Shown here piece by piece: positions 56,931 through 64,000 of a DNA stretch of 64,000 bases. The notes below the pieces were generated by a model. That model was given only the letters and a program-made list of their open reading frames with translations, had not been told where the DNA came from and did no database searches. The translations under genes and the position numbers were made by a program. The stretch is from TMED109 sp002684605 (GTDB lineage Bacteria; Pseudomonadota; Alphaproteobacteria; TMED109), in NCBI GenBank assembly GCA_913046335.1, contig CAJWSU010000007.1, positions 1 to 64,000 of the forward strand. The letters are read 5' to 3'. Within the stretch, counting starts at the first letter, position 1. Every line of letters starts with the position of its first letter.

Positions 56931-57890
56931 TTATATAAAATTTTCTATAGCGTTTTTTAATAATTCTATATCCTTTGGAAGGTTACTTTCAAAGTTTAAT
57001 TGCTCTTTAGTAAATGGGTGAATAAAACTTATGCTATAAGAATGTAATGCCTGTCTTGAAAAAAACTTCAATGTATCAGGCATTTTAGATGATATAGTTT
57101 TACCCTTTCCATATAATTGGTCTCCAATAATTGGAAAACCCATATTAGCTAAATGAACTCTAATTTGATGTGTTCTTCCAGTCTGAAGGCTACACTCTAT
57201 TAAAGAAGCGAAGCCATACGAATTTATAACTTTATATTCCGTAATTGCTACTCTTCCAACATTATTGACTACAGCCATTTTTTTTCTATCCTGCGAATGC
57301 CTTGCTATATTTGCATTTATAATACCTACTTTTTGCTTTGGCTCTCCCCATACTATTGCCTTATATTTTCTTTCTATTTTTTTAGTTGAAATTCCCTTTG
57401 ACAAGTATCGGTGTGCCTCATCATTTTTTGCAACTAACATTATACCCGACGTATCTTTATCTAACCTATGCACAATTCCTGGTCGCTTTATGCCTCCTAT
57501 GCCAGATAAGCTTCCTCTACAGTGATATAATAATGCATTTACTAAAGTTCCCTCATAATTTCCTGGGGCAGGATGGACGACCAAGCCTGCTTGCTTGTTT
57601 ATTACTAATAAAAAATCATCTTCATACAATATATCTAAGTAAATATTTTCTGCTTTTGGTTTATCATCTATTAATTCTGGCAAAACAATCTTAACAAGAT
57701 TCCCTTTTATTAATTTATAAGATGGATCAAGAAATATTTGATTATTGAGATATAATGAGCCATTTAATATTAGTTTTTTTATATAAGATCTACTCAAAGT
57801 ATCATCATATAAAGAAAAGGCTTTATCCACACGAAGACCTTGTTCTTTATTAGAAACTAAAAATTTAATTACTTTACTAGAATTATTCAT
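56931..57890 (-). CDS. rluD: RluA/RluD family 23S rRNA pseudouridine synthase
   Basis: A 319-residue enzyme with an N-terminal S4 domain (about 17-75) and the pseudouridylase core carrying the catalytic Asp D144 in H-R-L-D-K-D-T-S-G. The order rluD-rpoH and the S4 domain favour RluD, which modifies helix 69 of 23S rRNA, over RluA/RluC. rpoH lies 68 bases downstream on the same strand. Confidence 0.94.
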   Translation of the reverse strand: MNNSSKVIKFLVSNKEQGLRVDKAFSLYDDTLSRSYIKKLILNGSLYLNNQIFLDPSYKLIKGNLVKIVLPELIDDKPKAENIYLDILYEDDFLLVINKQAGLVVHPAPGNYEGTLVNALLYHCRGSLSGIGGIKRPGIVHRLDKDTSGIMLVAKNDEAHRYLSKGISTKKIERKYKAIVWGEPKQKVGIINANIARHSQDRKKMAVVNNVGRVAITEYKVINSYGFASLIECSLQTGRTHQIRVHLANMGFPIIGDQLYGKGKTISSKMPDTLKFFSRQALHSYSISFIHPFTKEQLNFESNLPKDIELLKNAIENFI

Positions 57891-57945
57891 AAAAAAAGCT
57901 TAAATATATTAAAAGTTAATAAATATATAATATAGGTGAAATACA

Positions 57946-58236
57946 ATGAGAGGTCTAAAATTTTTAGTAATATTTATGGGGATATTAATAGTATTTGGTA
58001 CATCATTCTTAGTATTTACTATAATACAAAGAAGTGGCAATTTAGCTAAGTCATCAAAACCTGAAATAAATAACTCAATTATAGAAATAAACGCTCCTGA
58101 AAAAATGAATTTAATAAATGTTATATCTAATAACGAAAATATTACTCTTCAATTTGAAGATGAAAAAAAATATATTATTAATATAATAAGCTTGGATTCA
58201 AGCATAGAAATAAAAAAAATTATAATTAAAAAGTAA
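57946..58236 (+). CDS. Small single-pass membrane protein of unknown function
   Basis: A 96-residue protein with one N-terminal transmembrane helix (residues 5-25) and a short polar, Lys/Ile/Asn-rich extracytoplasmic part predicted to be mostly beta-strand. An AGGTGA ribosome site precedes the ATG. A small membrane protein (often annotated DUF6476) at this place, divergent from rluD, is frequent in alphaproteobacteria; I match it by position and layout only. It is followed 6 bases later by the JAMM gene. Confidence 0.7.
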   Translation: MRGLKFLVIFMGILIVFGTSFLVFTIIQRSGNLAKSSKPEINNSIIEINAPEKMNLINVISNNENITLQFEDEKKYIINIISLDSSIEIKKIIIKK

Positions 58237-58242
58237 GTTATA

Positions 58243-58671
58243 ATGAATAATATAAAAATACCTAATATCATAAAAAATGAGATTATTAATAATGCAAGAA
58301 AAAATTACCCTAAAGAATGTTGTGGTCTTTTAATCGGATATATTGAAGCTAATAAATTAATATGTAAAGTTTCTATTAGCACTAAAAATATTGCAGCTAA
58401 TCCTTATTTATTTTTTGAAATTGACCCTCAAGAAATAATTAATATTCAAAAATTATATAGGAAAAATAAAATGTCAATTATTGGACATTATCACAGTCAT
58501 CCAGATAGTCCTTTAGGAACAAAGCCCTCACAAAGAGATATAAGGTCTATTCATGATGCTAATATGTGCTGGATAATAGTAGGTATAAGAGATAAAGTTA
58601 TAGATTTTTCAGCTTATATGCCAATACTTATAAAAAAAAATTATGACTTAAAAAAGATAACTATCAATTAG
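58243..58671 (+). CDS. JAMM/Mov34 family metallopeptidase (M67)
   Basis: A 142-residue zinc isopeptidase-like protein. The JAMM motif is complete: E25 in K-E-C-C-G-L-L, then H84-S-H86 and the S96-x2-D99 segment after H-P-D-S-P-L-G-T-K. Bacterial homologues process ubiquitin-like sulfur carriers or other tails, but no such carrier gene is adjacent. It overlaps the ribosome site of the next gene. Confidence 0.9.
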   Translation: MNNIKIPNIIKNEIINNARKNYPKECCGLLIGYIEANKLICKVSISTKNIAANPYLFFEIDPQEIINIQKLYRKNKMSIIGHYHSHPDSPLGTKPSQRDIRSIHDANMCWIIVGIRDKVIDFSAYMPILIKKNYDLKKITIN

Positions 58672-58682
58672 GAGTGATGAAT

Positions 58683-59639
58683 ATGTCAGATAAAGAGTTA
58701 CATCCAGAAGCATTAGAAATTATTGAAGATATCAGGTCTGCTGAAAAGTCTGGAGATAGAATTCCTCTTTATAATATGAATCACATTGAAGCTAGAAATG
58801 CCTATCTTGCTATGAGGGGATCTTTATCTCCTCCTGCACCAGAAGTGCATAAATGTATGAATATTAAAATACCTGTTGAAGGAAATAAGATTAAAGCACG
58901 CTACTATAGAGGGCTAAATAATAATCATAATAATATACTTCCTATTACAATATTCTTTCATGGCGGTGGCTGGGTTATAGGAGACCTGGAAACACATGAT
59001 GTAGTATGTAGACAATTAGCCAATGAAGGTAACTTTGACGTAATTGCAATTGATTATAGAATGGGCCCAGAATACAGGTTTCCAACAGCTATTAATGATT
59101 CGATTTCTGCTATAAATTGGGTAAAAAATAATACATTAGATTTACCTATAAATGTCAATAAAATAGCCGTATGTGGTGATAGTGCCGGAGGCAATATAGC
59201 TACAGTCTGCTGTATTAACTCAAAAATTAATTCAGATGTTACTATATCTTTCCAAGCGTTGATATACCCTTCTACGCATATGGGAGCGCACTATTCATCT
59301 AAAGAAAAATATGATGGCTTTATTCTATCAAAACCTTTAATGAAATGGTTTGAAGATAAATATATCGATAAAGACCAACTAAATGATTGGAGAGCAGCAC
59401 CGATACTTTATAATGATTTAACAAAGCTTCCTCCTTCTTTAATAATAGTAGCAGGATGTGATCCTCTGAAAGATGAGGGTATAGCATACGGAAAAAAATT
59501 GTTAAAAGCTGGTAATAATGTTGAAACCAAAGTCTTCGATGGTCAAATTCATGGCTTTTTAACTATGGGTGCGAGAATAAATGATACTGCTGCACTAATA
59601 AGCTTAGTTGGTAACCGAATAGATAGTGCTTTTAAATAA
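58683..59639 (+). CDS. Alpha/beta hydrolase, hormone-sensitive lipase family
   Basis: A 318-residue esterase. The oxyanion motif H93-G-G-G-W97, nucleophile S167 in G-D-S-A-G-G, D260 in G-C-D-P-L-K-D-E-G and H290 in Q-I-H-G-F form a complete catalytic set. GTG 58674, ATG 58677 and ATG 58683 are in frame. I chose 58683 because GGAG (58671-58674) is 8 bases upstream of it and overlaps or crowds the others. Natural substrate unknown; carboxyl esters of short acids are typical. Confidence 0.9.
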   Translation: MSDKELHPEALEIIEDIRSAEKSGDRIPLYNMNHIEARNAYLAMRGSLSPPAPEVHKCMNIKIPVEGNKIKARYYRGLNNNHNNILPITIFFHGGGWVIGDLETHDVVCRQLANEGNFDVIAIDYRMGPEYRFPTAINDSISAINWVKNNTLDLPINVNKIAVCGDSAGGNIATVCCINSKINSDVTISFQALIYPSTHMGAHYSSKEKYDGFILSKPLMKWFEDKYIDKDQLNDWRAAPILYNDLTKLPPSLIIVAGCDPLKDEGIAYGKKLLKAGNNVETKVFDGQIHGFLTMGARINDTAALISLVGNRIDSAFK

Positions 59640-59642
59640 ACT

Positions 59643-60038
59643 TTATTTTTTAAAAGAATCATCCACATCTATTTGGTAGGCATTAGCTAAACTATTTGTT
59701 TGAGATGCCATAGCTACTACAGCAAGTAACTCGCTTCTCATTTCTTCTGTCATTCCTTTTTTCCTGGCAGTAGCAGTATGTGAATGAATACAATATTCAC
59801 AACCATTAACTATACTTACAGCTATATAGATTAATTCTTTTGTAACAGAGTCTAAAGCACCTGGCGCCATAACTTGTTTTATTCTATTCCAAGTTGCTTC
59901 CAATAAGTCAGGATCATTGGCAAGAGCCTTCCATATATTATTTACTTTATCTCCTCGTCTAGTCTTACTTATGTCATCAAATATTTCTTTTACTTTACCC
60001 TTTGCCTCTTCAGGCCCTATTAATTTTACAGTAGCCAT
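59643..60038 (-). CDS. AhpD-like carboxymuconolactone decarboxylase family protein
   Basis: A 131-residue helical protein with the AhpD-type redox motif C-E-Y-C-I-H-S-H near residues 76-83. Members act as thiol peroxidases or peroxiredoxin reductants, and only some are true decarboxylases. AGGAG precedes the ATG. It lies 17 bases after the aminotransferase, so they are probably cotranscribed. It is the second CMD-family gene in the window. Confidence 0.86.
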   Translation of the reverse strand: MATVKLIGPEEAKGKVKEIFDDISKTRRGDKVNNIWKALANDPDLLEATWNRIKQVMAPGALDSVTKELIYIAVSIVNGCEYCIHSHTATARKKGMTEEMRSELLAVVAMASQTNSLANAYQIDVDDSFKK

Positions 60039-60055
60039 AACAAACTCCTTTTTAA

Positions 60056-61420
60056 TTATTTAACTTCTAGAATTGCCGATCTAATGATATCAAATATTAA
60101 TTTAATTTGATCTTGAGTTACTATTAAAGGAGGAGAAATAGCAAGAGTCTCACCTGTAAACCTTGTAAGTAAATTATTTTCAAAACAATTTTCCCAAACA
60201 TCGTATACTCGTTTGCCCATTCCATCTTCTCTATTTTTCAACTCAATTCCTGCTACTAGACCAATGGTTCTTATATCTATAACATTGTCTAAATCCTTTA
60301 ACTTATGTGCATGCTCTTCAAAGCATTTTTCCAGGCTATTAGCTCTATCAAATAATTTTTCTGCTTCATACTCCTCTAAAGTTGCTAATGCTGCTGCACA
60401 TGCTAATGAATGACCAGAATATGTATAGCCATGGAAAAGTTCGACTACATTTTCAGGTCCATGCATTAGTCCGTCATATATTTTTTTATGAGTGGCGACA
60501 GCTCCCATAGGAACTGTCGCATTAGTAAGACCTTTTGCAAGCGTCATAATATCTGGAATTATGTTGAACTTATCTGCAGAAAATGGCGTACCTAGCCTTC
60601 CAAAACCACATATAACTTCATCAAAAATTAGCAGTATGCCATTTTTTGTACATATTTCTCTTATTTCCTCAAGATAACCAATAGGCGGAACTAATACGCC
60701 TGTTGAGCATGCAACAGGTTCAATAATTACAGCTGCTATAGTGGAGGCGTCATGTAAATTTATTAAATCTATAAGTGAATGCGCTCTTTCTACACCATGC
60801 TTAGGTTGTCCTTTAGAAAAAGCATTTAATTCTGGAATATGTGTATCTTGCATATGATCAACGCCTGGCAAATGATTAGAAAATTGCTTTCTATTTGCAA
60901 CCATTCCTCCTACTGACATTCCTCCAAAACCTACGCCATGATATCCTCTAGATCGTCCAATTAATCTTGTTCGTCTAGAATCACCATTTGCATTATGATA
61001 TGCTAGTGCAATTTTTAAAGCCGTATCTACTGCTTCTGATCCAGAGTTTGTATAGAAAACATGGTCTATATTTTTTGGAAGTATTGCAGCCAACCTTGAA
61101 GCTAAAGTAAAAGCTTTAGGATGCCCCATATTAAAAGCGGTAGCATAATCCATCTCTGCCACTTGCTCCTGTACAGCCTTAACTATTCGGGGTCGACAGT
61201 GTCCGGCGTTAACACACCATAAGCCTGCTACTCCATCTAAAATGCTTTTATTATCTGAAGTCTTATAATGCATATCTTTAGCAGAAACTAGAAATCTAGG
61301 GTTATTTTTAAAACGACGATTAGTTGTAAAAGGCATCCAGTAAGAAGAGAGATCATTTGGAATTTCATCTAACTTATTATTGTCTATATGTGTTGATTCT
61401 AAAACGTTTTCTTTTAACAT
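60056..61420 (-). CDS. Class III aminotransferase (omega-amino acid--pyruvate type)
   Basis: A 454-residue PLP transaminase. The PLP Lys is in T-L-A-K-G-L-T-N-A, the pocket Asp in I-F-D-E-V-I-C-G-F-G-R, and the G-S-E-A-V-D-T-A-L-K and Y-H-G-V-G-F-G-G segments are typical of beta-alanine/omega-amino acid:pyruvate aminotransferases. I chose ATG 61420 because AAGGAA lies just upstream; a GTG at 61435 is also in frame. The amine donor cannot be told from sequence; taurine, beta-alanine or polyamine derivatives are all possible. Confidence 0.9.
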   Translation of the reverse strand: MLKENVLESTHIDNNKLDEIPNDLSSYWMPFTTNRRFKNNPRFLVSAKDMHYKTSDNKSILDGVAGLWCVNAGHCRPRIVKAVQEQVAEMDYATAFNMGHPKAFTLASRLAAILPKNIDHVFYTNSGSEAVDTALKIALAYHNANGDSRRTRLIGRSRGYHGVGFGGMSVGGMVANRKQFSNHLPGVDHMQDTHIPELNAFSKGQPKHGVERAHSLIDLINLHDASTIAAVIIEPVACSTGVLVPPIGYLEEIREICTKNGILLIFDEVICGFGRLGTPFSADKFNIIPDIMTLAKGLTNATVPMGAVATHKKIYDGLMHGPENVVELFHGYTYSGHSLACAAALATLEEYEAEKLFDRANSLEKCFEEHAHKLKDLDNVIDIRTIGLVAGIELKNREDGMGKRVYDVWENCFENNLLTRFTGETLAISPPLIVTQDQIKLIFDIIRSAILEVK

Positions 61421-61481
61421 TGAATTTCCTTTCACTTAATATAATATAATACAATAAATTAATAACTAATATTTGTAAAAT

Positions 61482-63014
61482 ATGACCTTAACTAAAAATA
61501 CTCTATATAATTTAATTCTTGCCATTGATGGAAATAATGTTTTTATTCAAGCTCCTGATGAATCTGATATTACATACAAAGACCTTTTAAAATATGTAGA
61601 TAATACTTTTAATCAATTATCTTCCTTAAATATTAAAAAAGGAGAGAGAATAGCTTTAGCTTTAGAAAATGGATCAGCTATGGCTTGTACATTTGTTGCA
61701 ATTGCTTCAAATTTTACTTCTTGTCCATTGAACCCTGCATTTACTAAAGAAGAATTTAAATTTTATTACGATGATCTAAAAGTTAAAGCTGTAATAATAG
61801 AAGAAAATAAGCTCATTCAAGCTAGAGAAGCTGCTGAAGAATTAAATATTGAAATTATTAATTTAAAAAAGAAAACTTCATCAAATTTTATAAAATTAGA
61901 TATTGAAATAAATAATACTAATAAAAATTATTCTCCAGACTCTAATGAAGATGATATAGCCATGATTCTTCATACTTCAGGAACAACATCAAGACCCAAA
62001 ATGGTTCCTCTCACTCATAAGAATTTAATGGCATCCGCAAAAAATATTTCAACCACTTTAAATTTAAATAAGAATGATAAATGTCTAAATATTATGCCAA
62101 TGTTTCATATCCATGGACTTATAGCAGCTATTTTAGCTCCTATTTACCAATCAGGATCTATTATTACTCCTTCAGGATTTGATGCGCTCAAATTTTTTAG
62201 ATGGATAGAAGAGTACAAACCGACTTGGTACACAGCTGTACCAACTATGCACCAAGCCATTCTCAGTAGAGCACCTCGTAATATAGATATTATTCAAAAT
62301 AATCCTCTAAAATTTATTAGATCATCATCAGCGTCTCTCCCATCTATAGTTATGAAAAATTTAGAAAGAGTCTTTAATACTTGTGTTATAGAATCGTATG
62401 GTATGACAGAGGCTGCACATCAGATGACATCAAATCCCCTACCTACAAGAAAAAGAAAGTCTGGCACTGTGGGTTTAGCTGCTGGCCCTGATGTGGCGCT
62501 ACTATATAAAAACAAAATTATTAATAATGACCAAAACAATAGAAATATTACAGGACATATAATTATAAAAGGTGAAAATATTACTAATGGATATATCAAC
62601 AACCCAAAAGCTAATGCAGAAAGCTTTATTAATGGTTGGTTTTTAACAGGTGATGAAGGCATGTTCGATGATGATGGGTATCTTAAAATTACGGGAAGGT
62701 TAAAAGAAATTATCAACAGAGGTGGAGAGAAGATTAGCCCTAAAGAAATTGATGAAATCTTAATGGATAATGAGAACATTCAACAAGCTGTTGCTTTCTC
62801 TGTTCCTCATGAAAAATTAGGTGAAGACCTTTTTGCTGCAGTAGTACTTAAAGAAAATAAAATAACTAATGAAGATGAGTTAAAAGATTATTGTAAAAAC
62901 CGCTTAACTAAATTTAAAATTCCTAGAAAAATTTTAATTATTCAGGAAATTCCTAAGGGACCAACTGGAAAGTTACAGAGAATTGGCCTAGCTGAAAAAC
63001 TAGGAATAAAATAA
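61482..63014 (+). CDS. AMP-dependent acyl-CoA synthetase, oxalyl-CoA synthetase-like
   Basis: A 510-residue ANL-superfamily ligase. The P-loop L-H-T-S-G-T-T-S-R-P-K (about 163-173), the Y-G-M-T-E-A motif, T-G-D-E-G and the C-terminal G-R-L-K-E-I-I-N-R-G-G-E-K-I-S with a final P-T-G-K-L-Q-R Lys are intact. The P-loop wording S-G-T-T-S-R-P-K and overall length resemble plant/yeast AAE3/Pcs60 oxalyl-CoA synthetases, but other acids are possible. It diverges from the aminotransferase, and a PanE-like gene follows at once. Confidence 0.88.
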   Translation: MTLTKNTLYNLILAIDGNNVFIQAPDESDITYKDLLKYVDNTFNQLSSLNIKKGERIALALENGSAMACTFVAIASNFTSCPLNPAFTKEEFKFYYDDLKVKAVIIEENKLIQAREAAEELNIEIINLKKKTSSNFIKLDIEINNTNKNYSPDSNEDDIAMILHTSGTTSRPKMVPLTHKNLMASAKNISTTLNLNKNDKCLNIMPMFHIHGLIAAILAPIYQSGSIITPSGFDALKFFRWIEEYKPTWYTAVPTMHQAILSRAPRNIDIIQNNPLKFIRSSSASLPSIVMKNLERVFNTCVIESYGMTEAAHQMTSNPLPTRKRKSGTVGLAAGPDVALLYKNKIINNDQNNRNITGHIIIKGENITNGYINNPKANAESFINGWFLTGDEGMFDDDGYLKITGRLKEIINRGGEKISPKEIDEILMDNENIQQAVAFSVPHEKLGEDLFAAVVLKENKITNEDELKDYCKNRLTKFKIPRKILIIQEIPKGPTGKLQRIGLAEKLGIK

Positions 63015-63015
63015 A

Positions 63016-64000
63016 ATGAATGTATGTATATTTGGTTCTGGTGCTATCGGAAGTTATATTGGAGCTCTATTAATGAAAAGTGGCGTCAATATTTCCTTAA
63101 TTTGTAGAGGAGACCACTTAAAAGCTATTCAAAGTAATGGTTTATTAATGCAAAGTGCTCAATCTAAAAATGAATATTTTTGTAAGCCTTTAGCCACTGC
63201 TAACCCTAGTGATTTAGAAAAACAAGATTTTATAATTATTACTTTAAAAGCACATTCGGCAGCACAGACTGCTAATATGATTAAGCCATTACTGAAAGAA
63301 AATACAACTGTTGTTTCTGCTGTAAATGGCATGCCTTGGTGGTATTTTTACAAAAGTAATAACCAATACGAAAATATGAGATTAAAATCTGTTGATCCAA
63401 AAAATCTACAATGGGATTATATTACTCCTCAAAGAAGTCTCGGCTGTGTAGTATATCCTGCAGCAGAAATTAAAGCACCTGGACACGTCTATCATTTAGA
63501 AGGAGATAGGTTCCCTATCGGGGAGCCTGATGGTTCTACTTCAGAAAGAGTAAAAATTTTATCAAAAATGCTAATACATGCTGGTTTAAAATCGCCAGTC
63601 AGAAAAAATATTAGAGATGATATATGGATGAAACTTTGGGGCAATTTAGCATTTAATCCAATTAGCGCATTAAGTGGAAAAACCTTAGAGGATATTGCAA
63701 ATGATGAAAAACTATGCGCTATTGTAAAAAATATGATGTTAGAAGGACAAGCAGTTGCCAATGCATTAGGAGTAAACTTTCCTATTAGTTTAGAAAAACG
63801 TATTAATGGAACTAGAAATGTAGGAGCACATAAAACCTCTACCCTACAAGACTTGGAGCTAGGAAGACCTATGGAAATTGATGCTTTAACAAAATCTGTT
63901 TCAGAGGCTGGAAAAATTGTTAATATTGCCACACCAACTATTGATAAAATATATAACCAAGTTAAAACTAAAGCAATTGAAGCGGGGTGTTACATAGATC
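63016..64000 (+). CDS. 2-dehydropantoate 2-reductase family protein (3' partial)
   Basis: The frame runs from ATG 63016 through the window end, about 328 codons, so it lacks only the last residues. It starts with a Rossmann site M-N-V-C-I-F-G-S-G-A-I-G-S-Y and has the family's K-A-H-S segment, K-L-W-G-N-L-A-F-N-P with the catalytic Lys, and H-K-T-S-T-L-Q-D-L-E-L-G-R-P. PanE reduces ketopantoate to pantoate with NADPH. Many longer paralogues like this one act on other 2-keto acids, so the symbol panE is withheld. It begins 1 base after the acyl-CoA synthetase stop, so they share a transcript. Confidence 0.88.
   Translation, partial: MNVCIFGSGAIGSYIGALLMKSGVNISLICRGDHLKAIQSNGLLMQSAQSKNEYFCKPLATANPSDLEKQDFIIITLKAHSAAQTANMIKPLLKENTTVVSAVNGMPWWYFYKSNNQYENMRLKSVDPKNLQWDYITPQRSLGCVVYPAAEIKAPGHVYHLEGDRFPIGEPDGSTSERVKILSKMLIHAGLKSPVRKNIRDDIWMKLWGNLAFNPISALSGKTLEDIANDEKLCAIVKNMMLEGQAVANALGVNFPISLEKRINGTRNVGAHKTSTLQDLELGRPMEIDALTKSVSEAGKIVNIATPTIDKIYNQVKTKAIEAGCYID

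Noticed and set aside
63492..63932. Antisense open frame of 146 codons near the right edge
   Set aside because: The plus strand carries an uninterrupted PanE-like frame with clear family motifs across the whole stretch.

Overview
The window is 64 kb of a chromosome from an AT-rich (roughly 30% GC by eye), streamlined alphaproteobacterium, most likely marine and planktonic. The evidence is gene content and order. It carries tkt-gap-pgk-fba-thiE-efp-suhB, zapA-6S RNA-fthC, yebC-ruvCAB-ybgC-tolQRAB-pal-cpoB-tilS-ftsH-folP-glmM, serC-serA-hisZ-purA next to rpoH-rluD, and xseB-ispA-tlyA. These are alphaproteobacterial arrangements. Intergenic gaps are tiny, many genes overlap by 4-8 bp, and I found no tRNA, rRNA, insertion sequence, prophage or CRISPR array. 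A low-GC marine lineage such as HIMB59/AEGEAN-169 or a relative would fit, but the sequence alone does not prove that placement.

Layout. 1-3.3 kb: a lanthanide-type methanol dehydrogenase module, xoxF (5' end cut by the window) with xoxJ and xoxG, closed by two strong hairpin terminators. 3.3-5.5 kb: two secreted proteins on the opposite strand, a DUF1194 (vWA-like) protein and a HEAT-repeat protein. 5.5-12 kb: aminopeptidase N, then a fatty-acid oxidation-like set (LCAD-type acyl-CoA dehydrogenase, thiolase, and a FadJ-like protein that has lost its whole NAD-binding domain). 12-18 kb: msrB, a MaoC hydratase, pdxH, fabI-aroC-peroxidase-like, and xseB-ispA-tlyA. 18-24 kb: an RND efflux pair and a FAD oxidoreductase. 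23.7-33.3 kb (minus strand): one long run, tkt-gap-pgk-fba-thiE-efp-suhB, then a MotA/TolQ-like and OmpA/MotB-like envelope pair. 33.5-50.6 kb (plus strand): a small coiled-coil gene, zapA, 6S RNA, fthC, ymdB, yebC, ruvCAB, the complete Tol-Pal system, tilS, ftsH, folP, glmM and thiD. 50.6-56 kb: serC-serA-hisZ-purA. 56-58 kb: rpoH and rluD on the minus strand. 58-64 kb: a small membrane protein, a JAMM metalloprotease, an alpha/beta hydrolase, an AhpD-like protein, a class III aminotransferase, an acyl-CoA synthetase resembling oxalyl-CoA synthetases, and a PanE-like reductase cut by the window end.

How it fits together: XoxF oxidises methanol (or another small alcohol) in the periplasm with PQQ and a lanthanide, passing electrons to the cytochrome XoxG. 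The long operons supply central carbon flow, envelope integrity (Tol-Pal, FtsH, GlmM), recombination (RuvABC), and cofactors (folate, thiamine phosphate, PLP). No clearly new defence or mobile system is present. The most unusual items are the Rossmann-less FadJ-like protein, the DUF1194/HEAT pair facing the xox module, and the 6S RNA whose 3' end runs into the fthC start.
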